Origin: Seriola aureovittata
Lineage: Eukaryota; Chordata; Actinopteri; Carangiformes; Carangidae
Length of the DNA stretch: 64,000 bases
Assembly: GCF_021018895.1 (NCBI RefSeq)
Contig: NC_079375.1
Location: 3,992,560-4,056,559 of the forward strand
Direction of reading: 5' to 3'
The position numbers and the translations under genes were made by a program. Of the stretch, positions 50,110-62,735 are shown in pieces (the first letter of the stretch is position 1; each line of letters begins with the position of its first letter). The notes below the pieces were generated by a model, which saw nothing but the letters and a program-made list of their open reading frames with translations, made no database searches and had not been told where the DNA came from.

Positions 50110-50290
50110 AGACTGTATATAAAAATTGACATCAACTCCGGGTCTGGAAAATGAAACCAATGCAGAAGTGCCTTAAACTTGCATTCTATCGAATGACCAT
50201 CAGGGGGCGACTCCACAGGTTGCAAAAAGAAGTCAGATTGTATTGAAGTCTATGGGAAAATGACCCTACTTGTCACTTGATTTATTACCC
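50110..50290 (+). repeat. Interspersed repeat (TAGACTGTATATAAAAAT type)
   Basis: Starts with GTAGACTGTATATAAAAATT and includes ACCATCAGGGGGCGACTCCA and GAAGTCTATGGGAAAATGAC, a set of motifs common in teleost repeats. The element type is not assigned. Confidence 0.55.
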
Positions 50291-50559
50291 CAGTAAATGT
50301 TTTCGTTATGTGTTTATGGTCCGAATTGCTAGTTTGAAGTTTTCTACAATACAACACGATGTTAATTTTTCAAATTATGGTCCTATTTAAAAGAAAATGG
50401 ATGTTAAAGCAGAGTGGTTTTAGGGTGTGGCTACCACGTGATTGCTACACAGAGGGACCTGCCTATTAATCTGGATAGGGCGAGAGTGGTGTGTTGAACA
50501 TTTGACTTGTTGTTGTGGTTTCAGTTCATCAAAGTTAGCTCCAACATGTCTGCCTGAAA

Positions 50560-50625
50560 ATGTCTTGTTCGGCGTTCAGTTGTTCTAAAAGACACTTGGA
50601 GGAGTCAGCGGATCAATTTTTTCCG
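50560..50625 (+). pseudogene. Possible first exon of a THAP-domain protein
   Basis: An ATG opens MSCSAFSCSKRHLEESADQF, followed by FP, and a strong donor CG|GTAAGT follows directly. M-x-x-C-x4-C with a donor about 65 nt after the ATG resembles the start of THAP genes (cf. MVQSCSAYGC in THAP1). No second THAP exon with the C-x2-H half was found, and the segment abuts dispersed repeats. It may be part of a mobile element or an exon remnant. Confidence 0.35.
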
Positions 50626-52537
50626 GTAAGTACATTTTGTTTTAAGCCTATTTCTTTGCTAGCCAAAATTAGCATCCCTGTTATTATAACAGTTCAGGTG
50701 AAGATACACCTTGCTAACCGAGCTAGCCAGCTAGTGTGTCGCTGACAACTTAGCCATTGCTATACTAACGTTACCTGGCCCCACTGGACTGATAACCTGT
50801 GTAAACCTGGGTTAGCCCGTGGAGGTGTTCAGTCAAAGCCCAATAAAAAGGTACATTTAATTAACGTTAATCTAACGACGTTTGGTTTGTGTTTCTTGCA
50901 CATGTGACCCAGTTTAAGTGATCTGTGTTGCGCAACATTAATGTTAGTTAATACATTGTCCATCAAGACGTCGTGATAGTTCAAGTTAGGATAATGTGAC
51001 GTATACAAAATGTATAGACAAATATTTGTCATATAGATAATTGTTAATTTAATACTCAAACCAGTCCTCAACTGAAGCAGACATTCATGCACATATCCTG
51101 AAAGCTGATAGATATTTGTGATTAACTGTGATCCACCACATCTTAACTCAAGTGTTTGTTTCTTTATTGTCATTTGAAAGGTTTCCACACTGTGAAAACA
51201 GTGATCTGTGCCAACAGGAGGAGGACCTCATGTACAGAGCAGCCCATTTGTTTCCATTCATCTGGTTGTGGAGAAGGGAGACTGCATGGACATCCTTATT
51301 TCTCTAATGTGCTGTGATGATGATCCTAGAAAACTACTCCCAGATGAAATGACAGACCAATTGTTGATGAGTTTGTTTATTATTCTCTGACTTCAATATT
51401 CACAGGATCAGTTTCTTACCTGCAACTTCATTTCTGCTGTTGTTGACAGGCGATGGTAGCAACACTTAAGAACAGAATTTATAAATATTAAACTGTGATT
51501 AAATGATGGATCAGCTCTAGCACTGTCACCACCTCCACAGGTGAAAGTATTTACCAATTTGACATCAGCATGTTTTTTGATCCTTCATTGTCAGTGTTGT
51601 CGGACAACAACATTTAAATATTTCTTTTTCTATAAAAACCATCAAAAAAGTTAAAGCAAGAGCTTCATAAATAACTTTATTGAACATTAATTTAAACAAT
51701 TTACAACACTGGAAACGTGTATAAAAGAATGTAATAAATGGATTAATTAAATATTGTAGTGTACAATTTACAGTCAACTAACTATTTAAAATCAAAAAAT
51801 ACAGTTGTGGATGAAGTTAAAGCTGAATTTCACTGTCATATGTAAGTTTGCAAAATAAAAAGAAGTAGTTGAATCAACAGTGCAACAGAACTTTTATTAA
51901 CAAGTATAAACATCATTCATCATGAGTCCTAATGTGTGAGACAGTTAATATATATTTGCTCCAGTAACAATCTCCCTCTAAATAAGTGATGCTGTTGTAA
52001 CAGCACAGTGATATTAACTAAAATGGCTGAGGACTATGAAATATGAACTCTAATGTTTTAAACTATTGACAGTTTGTTACAGCTACAGTGGAGTCCAAAA
52101 GTCATCTGATTGTATGTCTGACACGGGGCAGAGAGTGTAATAGGACAGTGAGGGTGTAGGGAACAAGGAAGAGCATAGCTGATAAGAATGAACAATGTTA
52201 TGGCCATTATATTATCCAGACCTTGTCTGGGTGGAAAAAACATTATACAGTAATAGAGAGAAATCATATCAATATCATATTGTAGAGTATAGAGAAAAAG
52301 ACAAAAGAAACAGCACTTTTATCTGAAAAAACATTATTCCCTCGTCTTAGTTGTAATAAACAGTCTGCTGAACTGTTTTACATTAAATTACAATAGAATA
52401 GAAACTAATACTCACTTTGGTGTCATTGTGCAGGTGCACATGTCATGATGGTTCTCAGCTCTCATTGATGTTCTTTATTCTGAAACAGACAGAATCATTC
52501 CAACAGATGTTTTGACTCCTGTCATCAATAATCAAAT

Positions 52538-52600
52538 TAATGTCAACCTCATGGTGGCACTAGAGAAGAAGTCAACAGAGGCTAAATCATCTGGAGAACA
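52538..52600 (+). repeat. Fragment of the GATGGCGCTA-type repeat
   Basis: ATGTCAACCTCATGGTGGCA then CTAGAGAAGAAGTCAACAGA matches the family at 49745-50105. Confidence 0.55.
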
Positions 52601-55224
52601 TGAACTGTAAATTACTCTGGGTTGTTTGTGTTTCAGCTACTCTTGTTTGATGTTTTGTAGATGCTGCAAGTATTCATGCTCTGGTTAGCTGTGGAGGTTG
52701 TTTTGCTGCTTTACATTGGAAGAGAAACTAGACAGTACAGGCGTTTGTTTTGTCAGCAGCTGTCCTTACAGCGAAAATGTGTTGGAGCGGAATGACACAG
52801 GACGTCGGATGAAATTCATCAAAACCTGCTCTCTGTATGTGAAAAAAATCCTGCTGTTACAGGCTGTCGTATCAAGAGAGGGATCACAAACCGACATACT
52901 GTATGCTGCAGAGCTAATGTAAAAGCTGCTGTGAGGTCCGCGTTGCAGCTATCAGCCCTCAGGATCAGGCCTGCAGGCAGGCAGAGTGATCACTGGTGTC
53001 AGATCTGAAGCAGCTGCTCTGCACTGTGGAGGGCTGACTCTCACTGTGGGCTATTGAAGCTGCTGTCTGCTCTCCAGGCTGAGGAAGTGGGAGAAAAATC
53101 CCTGGCTGTCAGGAACTTTTCATACATAGACAATCCAGTATTTTTTTGATTATGTTTCAACCAGTCAGACATATTCTCTTATTATGAGAGAAGCAGTCGA
53201 AGTTAGAGATTCTTGGATTTTTACTATATAAATCTCAATTTTGATGCTATTTATGCTCATTTCTCAGCGTTTTTGCAGTCAGTAATTCTCTTGTTCTTGA
53301 TGGTTTCACTGTCACAGTTTTATAAATACACATGAGCAAGGGATTCATAGGACATACTGCATGATCGTACAAGACAGACAAAAGCTTTTATTTTGGAGGA
53401 GGAAGCATATAGGTTGTTGACTGTCTTCAAGTACTCTATTAATAATCACGGTGTGTTTACTGCCCCCAGTGGTCGATTCATGTCTCATTTTAATGTAAAC
53501 AAATATTTGGAGCTCGGAGTTTGAATATTGAACTTTAATCGTGGGCTTCACACACACACACCCATCTTGCTGGCCCTATGCACATATCAATGCTCTTTTA
53601 ATTGACTATACTTAATTTGTTATTCCTCCATTTATCTGCCATTTCTCTTCAGTATGAGTTTCTAAATTTAGCTGCTTCTCTAAGTGAATCCTGACAGTAA
53701 ATTGTACTGAAGTGTGTGTCGAGAGTAAAAGAGATGTTAATGTCTTCTTGCATCACAGTTTGAGGACTATTATAGAATAGAGGGAAGGATGTGAGGAAAG
53801 ATGCTGTATGGTGGACTGAAAGAAAGGAGAAAAGAAAGAAGAAAAGGATAGAAAGAATATAGATCAAACAAATGAATCAGTGTCATAATCAGGAGTGGTA
53901 AACTCGCGATTCAGGAATCTCTGTCTCTACTTGGAAGGAATACACAAGACCATGACTTGGCGAAAATGGAGAATATTCACTATAACTAAATAAGTAATTG
54001 AATAAATGAGGCATTAGTAATTAACACAAAAGAAAGACGTCAGAATCAAACAGATGAATAAAGTTTATATTTGAAGGACAAAATGAAGCGGCCACTTGGT
54101 TTGGCAATAGTCAGTTAACAGAGAAATGTGAGACAACGCTCCCTGAGATGCAGCAATGAGGTTCAGATAATCGGATGCTCAGCAGGTCTGGCAACCTCAA
54201 TCCAGGTTGGATGGAGCACTAGCCTTAGGGTTCATCTATCATAAGCAGGCAGGAGGAGACTGTCCTGTAAAAGACGAGCCCATAGGTCATCTGTGGAGCA
54301 GGTTATTATGACCCGTAGTTACGTTTTGTTGCTAGGCAACATCTAGTGGCCGTAGTTATTATGAAACAAGCAAAGGGAAAAGCGCGGTGATGTAATATAA
54401 AGAGAGACAAAGTCCAAATCAGGAGGAGGTTGTGGTACGACACATGAGAGCGGTGTTCGATTCCCATGTGAAAGTATTATGTTTATGTTTCTATGATCTA
54501 TGTGTGTTTTGCCAAGTTAACCACATTGTTATTATTGTGACCATGATAACAAAGATTGTCTAATATTGAGGAAGTACTTAATTTAACACATATCATCATC
54601 TTTTCCTAGACCTAACCAAGCAATGACTGATATTATAGTAACCATGGTGACAAAAGAAGGTACACCACTCTCGGTGCAGTCCACTTGATTATCATTGAAA
54701 CCATGACAGCAAGGTCTGGTATGACTGCTGAAGGAGGGGGCGCTGTTTCAGGAATCACTCGTATGGGTTGTATCAGAGGGTTGACAAAAAAAACAACCTG
54801 TATGGTTGTTCAGGTTGGAGGAGGAGTTGCTGCTACACTCACTTTCCTTAACTAGACTCATTGAATAGTCTGGAAAGTGATCTTGTTGGCTGGACAACCT
54901 AAGCAAGACTTATTGAAGGACAACAATATAAAACTTTGGCTCAGTCTGGTACTGAGTTACAAACTGATGCTTGCTTCAGCTAAAGACCAAAATGAACAAG
55001 CAGTTTAAAAAAGATTATTGCAGGATAAGACTGGAGAAGACGCTCACTGACCATGTACACTAAAGTCTGTTTTTACCTCTGCTGCAATTTAATTATCATG
55101 ACCAAACATCGGCGTCTTCGGGTTAGAGAAAATGCTGATGGCATTTGGCATTTTTATTGTGAGAAGGGAGGCCATTTTGTAGATCTGAGGAGAAAAGTTT
55201 TATTCAAACCAACCATTTATGTCC

Positions 55225-55350
55225 TTGTGCCCTCACTACACCTGAGCTGGTGTTTAGGCTCTAACCTTGTCACTTCCTGCCAGCACACATTTAAGAGCTC
55301 AAAAATCAGGGACCAGGGAGTGATGATAACAAGCTTTCTGTCTCCAACCT
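55225..55350 (+). repeat. Interspersed repeat shared with 17975-18170
   Basis: Shares TAGGCTCTAACCTTGTCACT and GGGAGTGATGATAACA with the minus strand at 17975-18170. The 167-codon frame at 55053-55556 covers this repeat and has no domain. Confidence 0.55.
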
Positions 55351-55989
55351 TTCTCACCTCTTCAGTATTCACCTCGCCACAAAAGTGCACTTCCCACCTC
55401 TCTACCTCTCTCCTATCTGACCTCACCTGGGAGCTTTTGTGGAAGGGCTGGAGAGTGCTCTTTTCTTTTTTTTTTTCTTCTGGTTTCTCTTTTGGTCTTT
55501 TATTTCATTCTGTACCAGACTTTCTGTCTGTTGTCTGTCTTGAGTTCAGTTTATAAGTTTAACGTTACCTCGACGAATATTTAATATCCTACTGTCATAG
55601 AGAAATGAATGCAGGAGTGGATTCTAGAGACAACTGAAGTTATAAAACCTTTACTTTATCACACATGTCAATTTCAAACATTTTCATTTGTCCTCATTAG
55701 TGTTTACCTCACATTGCCACATAATACAAGTTTTAGTTTTCAGTTTTTAGTTTTTAGTTTGAGTTGCATGAATTCTTCATGCATGTTAAATTTTCATTAC
55801 CTCAATGAGCAGAGAGAAATTGCATCCCATGTAGATATATTATGGATATTCAAATAAACAGTGACAGAATTTTATTTTTTTTTTTATTCCTTTTGCGTGA
55901 ACTACTGCGGATTTTTGGAAAACTCAACCGTCCATTTAGTAATTATATGAAAAATCTATATTAAAAATATATCCTCTTGTGTTAAACAT

Positions 55990-56480
55990 ATAGACTGTAA
56001 AAAAAGATGTACCTAGCCTTTATGACATCACCAATAGTTTCCTGAAGAGTGGTTTTGAGGCTCAGAGTGAGCTGCTCTGCCGTTGCCATCTTGGCAGTGT
56101 CTGACTGCCTAACTCTCGGCTAATCCAAAAATGGGCAAAGGGGTGGAGCAGAGGCTTTGGTACATGCCGGTTTGTGGCAAGCATACACCTGTCACTCAAA
56201 GAGGCCACACCCTTGATTATGCTGAACTTAATGCATAATTAAGTAACCCTAATAACCCTAATAAAATGTAAATGGCTTTGTTTTCACCCCCGTACAGTTG
56301 TCATGAAGGGGCAAATTAGCTATAGAGACATAAACAGTTTCTTGTACCAAGCTGTAAACATGTTTATTTCTGCTCTAAAGTTGGACATTTTGACATGGGA
56401 GTCTGTGGGGATTGACTCACTGTTGGAGCCAGTCTCAAGTGGCCATTCAAGGAACTGAAGTTTTTGTGTTGGATTTATTT
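55990..56480 (+). repeat. Interspersed repeat shared with 10541-10790
   Basis: Begins ATAGACTGTAAAAAAAGATG, with TTATGACATCACCAATAG after it. It ends with GACATGGGAGTCTGTGGGGA, GGAGCCAGTCTCAAGTGGCC and ATTCAAGGAACTGAAG, matching 10541-10610 on the other strand. Confidence 0.65.
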
Positions 56481-56784
56481 TCTTTCCCTGAAGGTTGCTG
56501 CTTGGTCAGACCATACATAGGAAACCATGTGCTTACATGCTAGCATGTTCTCAGAAACACTAGCCACTGCATCTACCACAGATGATTGTTGTTGCACTAG
56601 TATTGTAGCACATAAAATTAAAAGGAAGTTGCAACCAGTTTTCTGGGAAGTTGGATGTATGATATGATAACATCATTTTTGACAACTAAGACTTTTACTC
56701 TTGGGGAGGAGTTTCATTTAATTACTGTTCTCTCCCCCCCCCCCCTTCTCCACTTCCTTCCTGCCTCCTTCTCGCTGTCATCAG

Positions 56785-56871
56785 TGGGCTCCAGACAGAT
56801 GAAGGCGTCACCCTGTTGGAGATCCTGGCTCGCATGGCCAAAATCCAGATGATGGACTACGCAGAATTCTC
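56785..56871 (+). CDS. ptprn2: ptprn2 exon: mature ectodomain, first part
   Basis: This 87-nt exon follows a C-rich polypyrimidine tract and CATCAG, and ends at TTCTC|GTATGT. It encodes (D)GLQTDEGVTLLEILARM, then AKIQMMDYAEF(S). Human PTPRN2 has [20 protein letters not shown] at this place. This is the first helix of the SEA-like membrane-proximal ectodomain that mediates dimerisation. The entry T completes an Asp codon begun in the previous exon, giving ITDTDGLQTDEG. Phase out is 2; the next exon lies beyond the window. Confidence 0.93.
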
Positions 56872-57635
56872 GTATGTACACAGTATCTGCTTTTTTAAAA
56901 TATTTTTATTTGTCAGTCACACTCTTGCACAGTGCCCCCTCCTCCTTCCAGTGTTAATGCTGTTCGTTCTCATAGAGTGAGCATCTAACCCTAAAGCTGG
57001 TTTTTGTTTCTCGTGGTAAAAACATCTCATTTGTTCATTTATGTGTTGGATTATCATTAAAACCGCAAACCTACACATTTGCTGTGTTTGCTGCTACTCT
57101 GAATAATCAGTTGCTATTGAGAAATGTTGATCAGGCTGCACCTGTTCTGGTTAAAAATGCCAATACTGTATATAGAATCTGTTCAAAACAGAGCCAGCAC
57201 ACTGTAAGTGACACATTTCACACCATGAATGTATTTTAACAAGCATAAACCAGGCAAGATTAGTGGAGCATCTTCTTATTCGAAGAAATGTCAGCCTTTC
57301 ACACGTTCAACCACAGACAACCTGCAAACCTTTGGTCAATGTGGAGAAAAACATGGTGCAAAAATATACAGATGTCAGTTTTAATGAATATTGTTTCAGT
57401 CTAATATATCTATTTAAACAAAATCATGATCACAAATAAAAACTCTGGAATTGCAGACCTCCACTAAGTCTGCACAATCCTTGAAATTTCTTACTATAAT
57501 TACAGTTCTTACAACTATGATCTTTAATAGATAATGCTCCGCCCATCTTGTGTGCCCAAGTGTGTAACAATTAATCTCTCTATTATTATTAATCTCTTTC
57601 TATCATTGACAGTGATTCGTGTATACTGTGTCATT

Positions 57636-57649
57636 GCATATATATACAG

Positions 57650-57682
<33 letters not shown>

Positions 57683-57690
57683 TTGTGTAT
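57636..57690. repeat. TA/TG compound microsatellite
   Basis: (TA)n followed by (TG)n and TATAT. Confidence 0.85.
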
Positions 57691-58232
57691 ATATTTAAAG
57701 AAATATACAAAAATTAAGGGGGACAACATAATATATAATCAAATCTAATTACACAAGTCAACTGCCTGGAGTGACTGAAAAGGCTCAGGCCAAAGCAAAA
57801 TGCTTGTATATACCTGCCTACACGAACATTATCCCCTGAAGGACTGAATGATGACATGTCATGCTCTAAGACGTTGAGGGACTTTATAGATTTATCTATG
57901 GCACACTCAAGACACCAGGAGGTGATATGTTTACATCCTTTGAATGACTTATGCAAGCTTCAAAGCTGATGTTTTCATTCAATAGATTGTAATTTCTGTA
58001 AAGAATTGTCACACACCTGGCCACGCAAGATGGGTGAAGTATTACATTTTTAAGAACTGTTTAAGACTGAAATGTTCGGTTCATCAATAAATTGTGATGC
58101 TGAGTAAGAGCAGTGTGATGATAAAAAATGCCATGATCATCTCAGTCTGTGTTTGGACCCCAAACTGTGTCAAAAAGCACTAAAAGAAAAGTCCTCACAA
58201 TGTAAGTGGGTCAACACGGCCTATAGTAGAGC

Positions 58233-58234
<2 letters not shown>

Positions 58235-58294
<60 letters not shown>
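58235..58294. repeat. (CA)30 microsatellite
   Basis: About 60 bp of uninterrupted CA repeats. Confidence 0.95.
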
Positions 58295-58296
<2 letters not shown>

Positions 58297-58979
58297 AGCA
58301 ATGTGCAGTCTGTTAGGTAAAGTAAAAGCATTTAAATTATAATGTCCTTCTAAAACTCCCATTACCCTGTGATGTAACAGTCCCTCTGGACATGTAGTCC
58401 TGCCAACTGTCAGACAGCCAAGCAGTTCAATTAAATTTAGAATTACATTTGGAAAAAGCTTCAAATTCGTCACTGTAACATTTTGAAAACCACAAACGTC
58501 TCTGTCTTCAGACTAGAAAGACTGTAGGAGCAGAGGTGTGTTGATGACTCATGTCCATAGTGCGCTTTACATTCTCATCAACAGTCACTTCCTACCTGTG
58601 GGCTCGAGTGGGCGGCAATTTTCTCAAAGGACGCGTGTCACATACTGAAACTTCTTCAGATATTCCCCTTAGATTGAGCGTTACCCCCCCACCCCCAAGA
58701 GTGTCAGATCAGAGAGGGCAAACTGGTGGGATCAAAACAGAGAGATCTTCCAGTGGTGCAGGACATTAAAATCAGAGGTGGGAAAGAGAAAGAGAAAGAG
58801 AAAACACTGCCCTTACAGAGACGAAATCCAAGGACGTTGTCTTATTTTCATTCTGTCAACATATTTTCCTGCTCTAGGGGGAAAGAAAGCAATGAGGAGC
58901 TGCTTGTCCGGGTTATTGACATGTTGGAGTTGAGCCGCCGCTGAATGCAATCATTTATTAATGAGACTGAACTCTGCCT

Positions 58980-59190
58980 GAACCCTCTCTCACTCTCTCT
59001 TTCTCTCTGTCTCTCACTCATTCTGTTATTATCTGTTTCTCTCAATCTTTGCCTCTATCTATCCCTCCGTTTCCTCTCCTCCTTCCCTCTCAAATCTGCT
59101 TCTTTCTCAGTTTGTCTCACTTTATTTCTGTTTTCTCTCTCGGTGTCTTTGTCCATCGTCTGTCACTTTCAACCTCTCCCTCTCTTCCTT
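58980..59190. repeat. C/T-rich low-complexity tract
   Basis: Long polypyrimidine-biased stretch (CTCTCT, TTTCTC, CCTCTC units). The Leu/Ser-rich frames across it are compositional. Confidence 0.75.
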
Positions 59191-59371
59191 CTCAGAGTTG
59201 TTGCTATATTTTAGCAAAGGTGACTTTGCAGTGGGTTGTGAACATTTTCAATGCGGCTAGTAGCAAAACAAGTGCTGCTGCACTTATTTTATAGGAGACT
59301 TATTTTAACCAGGATCTCAATCAAGTGTTGACCATCACCTGTCATGATGAGTCATGATAATATTATATAAG

Positions 59372-59859
59372 TTAAAGCTCCATATTTTCCTCTTCTGTGT
59401 TTTATTTGAAGTGTTGATCCATAAGAAGATATATTTGTGGTTTTAAGAACCAAAAAACCATCTCAATGTAGTTTCACATCTCCTCTCTCTGGCTTCTCTC
59501 TGGAGCTCTAGTAACAACAGGTCAGTGAGCCAATCAGAAGACAGGAGGCTCAGAGCCTCTCTTCTGATCGACTGACTGTTTTCTGAGTGATTGAATGAAA
59601 ATAAAGCAGATTTCAGGTAAACACTCAGAGAAACCAAATCCTGCAAGGTTAGATGGTGGATACAGGTGGGCGGGGCTTGGGGCATGGCTGAGAGCGGTGA
59701 CTGCTTTGTTGTGACATCATAAAGTTACAGAAGTAACTTAGTGAATACAGGCTGTGTGCATTTCTCTGTGGACTGAGGCTTTGATACTTTCACAGTACTA
59801 ATATAGAACCTAGACCTGCTTTATAATCAAACAACCTTTATACTATATGGAGCTTTTAA
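59372..59859 (-). mobile_element. TIR element family M, copy 4
   Basis: Complete and inverted relative to the other copies. Outer ends are TTAAAGCTCCATATT and CTATATGGAGCTTTTAA, the best-preserved TIR pair. Possible TTA flank on both sides. The body matches copies 1 and 2 in reverse (GGCTTCTCTCTGGAGCTCTA; TGGTGGATACAGGTGGGCGG). About 488 bp. Confidence 0.88.
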
Positions 59860-61229
59860 TGCTGTGATCTGACAACAAGGAATAGTAGCTGTTACCTCAA
59901 AAGTAAATGTCACAGTTCTCGCTTGACCTTGGAGATAATAGCTTGATGAAACAAGTCCAACTCAAGTTCCACTTACTAGCTTTCATTGGGGCTTTTAACC
60001 ACATCATAGAGTCCTTATCAGAATAATCATTATGCCTTTTTTTCCCACAAAGTTTTTTTCTTTTTTGCCAATACTTGATACCCTCAGCTCTTTAGGCCCT
60101 TTGGTTGAACTGAGCACTTTGGGTATGAACCATAATAAAAAGGAACAAGTAGCTGTTGCTTGTGTTTGTTGCTGCCTTGGTCCCAGATTTCAAGAAATAA
60201 GTTGAGTACAGTGAAAGGAATACTGATAGTAATGATGGTCAAAACTGAAAATAAGACCAAGCTGTAATATACTTTTGCTTCTAACACTGAAGTTACTAAA
60301 GTTGACTGCATTGTACCTCACACACAGACAAACACACACACACCACCCCAGCCTATAATGCTAGTCTTCACAGCACCTCCAAATTGCCAGGAAGCCAATC
60401 AAACCCATGAAATAGAACATCACAACATCTCGCTCTGTCTTCCCCCTCCAGCTGTTTTGGTCTCTTTTTTAGTTGTTGTTGTTTTCAAATTATCTTCCTT
60501 TTTCCAATTACTTTCCTCCATGGCTGACACTGTGACCGTTGTTATGCACCCGTTCATCAAAGCACCAGCACCTTTTCCCTCAGATGCATACTCCAAAGAC
60601 CACAACTGATGGTGACAAGTATTAGCAAAGTATGACCTGCTACTGTTCTAAAGCATCTGAGAACCAAATCATTTAGTACCAACATTTCCACTGTCCCAAT
60701 TTTGTCTTAACTGCCTTTAGTTTTCATCCTTTTTCTGTCAGTTTGAGAACCGCTGCTAAATGTTAACTCTAGCCTGTGCTGTGTCTCAGATCGGATACTT
60801 CAGTACATGTGCTCACATGTAGCACACCGTGTACACAGTATACTCACTGGTGTTGTGCCTGAATTTCTATCAAACACCGCTGTTGTGCAATCACCGCAAA
60901 TGGCAATCACACCAGGTGACCACGATTATCGCTCACCTGCCGGCCGTTTTCCTCACTTGACTTCAAAACGAATGTTTTACTTTCCTGTGCCTGTCCCTGT
61001 GTCACACCACATGGAAATTAGGCCGCCATCGTCACTGACGACAAGGGTTGCCACCTTCTCTGTGAAGAAATAAGGGACGCCCAGCCCCTGCTGATGCAAA
61101 GAGAGAATTTTTGATTTCAGAATGCCAATACACACTGTTTCATGTGCTTCTAACCCAAAATAACAAAAATATCAAGGGTAACAAAAAATGTAGCCTAATT
61201 CTGATTTATAATTAGTATTTGAGAGGAAA

Positions 61230-61358
61230 GTCAGAGAGAGAGAGTGTGAGAGAAGATGACATGCAGCAAAGGGCAACGGGTTGGACTTGAACCCAGGCGG
61301 CTGTGGTTAGTACTAAGCCTTCAGGGCATGCAATCTATCCGGTGAGCCACCGGGGCGT
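61230..61358 (-). mobile_element. tRNA-derived SINE
   Basis: The minus strand reads CGCCCCGGTGGCTCACCGG (A-box region), then GGGTTCAAGTCCAACCC (B-box region). CCTTTGCTGCATGTCATCTT and a CTCTCTCTCT tail follow. This is the usual teleost tRNA-SINE order, without a closing acceptor stem. Confidence 0.8.
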
Positions 61359-62409
61359 TGTACTACTGTCTTTATCTGTAGAAGGAAACCATATGTGTGT
61401 TTTCTCACAGCACACAGCGCTTGTCAGTCTCCTGCTCATATAATAAAAACTAAACCTGTAGGCTATAACTGCTTTGGTTTTACTTGACATCACATTATTC
61501 ACATCACTTCGAGGACACAGTTTATTAACGAAATGATGTGTATGAAAATACAGGACACATTTTGTCCCATACAGGATTGGTGGCACCCAAATCAGTCGCC
61601 GTCTTCACAAGTACAACCTTTTCAAATACGCTGGTGGTCCCACACCTTTCGCTACACAGCCAAGATGGTGACCGTTGAGGGTGAGAAATGACAGTTTTGA
61701 GTGCACCATGTTGCATGTTGCTGTACTTGTCAAAATAGAAAGTTTGAGTATGTAAGTTCGTGAACCGAGACACACCACCTGTATTTTCTTTAAAGTGGGA
61801 AAATGTCACAATGAAGTGTAGTCTCAGACCTAGTGCCGGTGTTTTGGGTGTGGTGCACAGTGGACAGCTCACGAAATAAAACAAAGCAAAATAAAACATT
61901 AGTAAATCATATTAAAAAAAAAATTCTTTCTTGGTTTCAAATTTGACATTTGATTAAAGTGCTCTCTTCTTCATACTGACAAAAGACAAAACTATCAGCA
62001 TTAACACATAGTGTGCACACTGTTCTGCAGTATTATATAGACCAATTATGAAATGGTGATTACTGTGAATCATTTTGGATTATTTCTCTCTTATCTGGTT
62101 TGTACTTCACATATGTTTATGTTATCAAGTATTGATTTTTTCAATGACGTGTTGATTATGTAACGTGTGTGTCCTCAGAGAGGTGATGGTTGAAACTTTT
62201 TACACTGATAGAAACACTGGGATTTAACACTTGAACACTGATGCTGGTAGAGTGTGTGTTGGTATGTACCTGTGTGTGCTGAGGTTTTCATGCAGTAAAT
62301 TGAACAACTTCTAAACATAAACTGAAGTAAGAGACAGAGAAAAGAGGACAAATGTGGACATTCATGGATTTGTGAATGTGGGGATTGGGTGGTTTGGGGT
62401 GGTATGATT

Positions 62410-62415
62410 CACACA

Positions 62416-62454
<39 letters not shown>
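62410..62454. repeat. (CA)n microsatellite
   Basis: CA repeats with single CAA interruptions. Confidence 0.85.
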
Positions 62455-62456
<2 letters not shown>

Positions 62457-62689
62457 ACATACATACCTTTACACATACACACCCTCTCTGCCCGCCCCCG
62501 CCACCCGGCCCTGTTGTTCTCGCGGCACCTCGCCGTGCTGCTCGGCTGCTGGATTGAGTCCCTGGGTGGCCCGTACTGTTCTCCTGTTCTAATGCACCTT
62601 TTGTCTTTGTTCTGCCATTCTGGGAATGACGGGAGGGAGCTATACACTGGGCAGAGTGATGGATTGGAGGCAGAGAAAGCGAGAGAGCG

Positions 62690-62735
62690 ACAGAGAGAGA
62701 GAGAGAGAGATACAGAGAGGGAGAGAGGGAGAAAG
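62690..62735. repeat. (GA)n purine tract
   Basis: GAGAGA repeats with CAG, TAC and GGG interruptions. Confidence 0.8.

Noticed and set aside
55053..55556. 167-codon plus-strand frame
   Set aside because: Covers a dispersed repeat shared with 17975-18170; no recognisable domain and a low-complexity Phe/Ser end.
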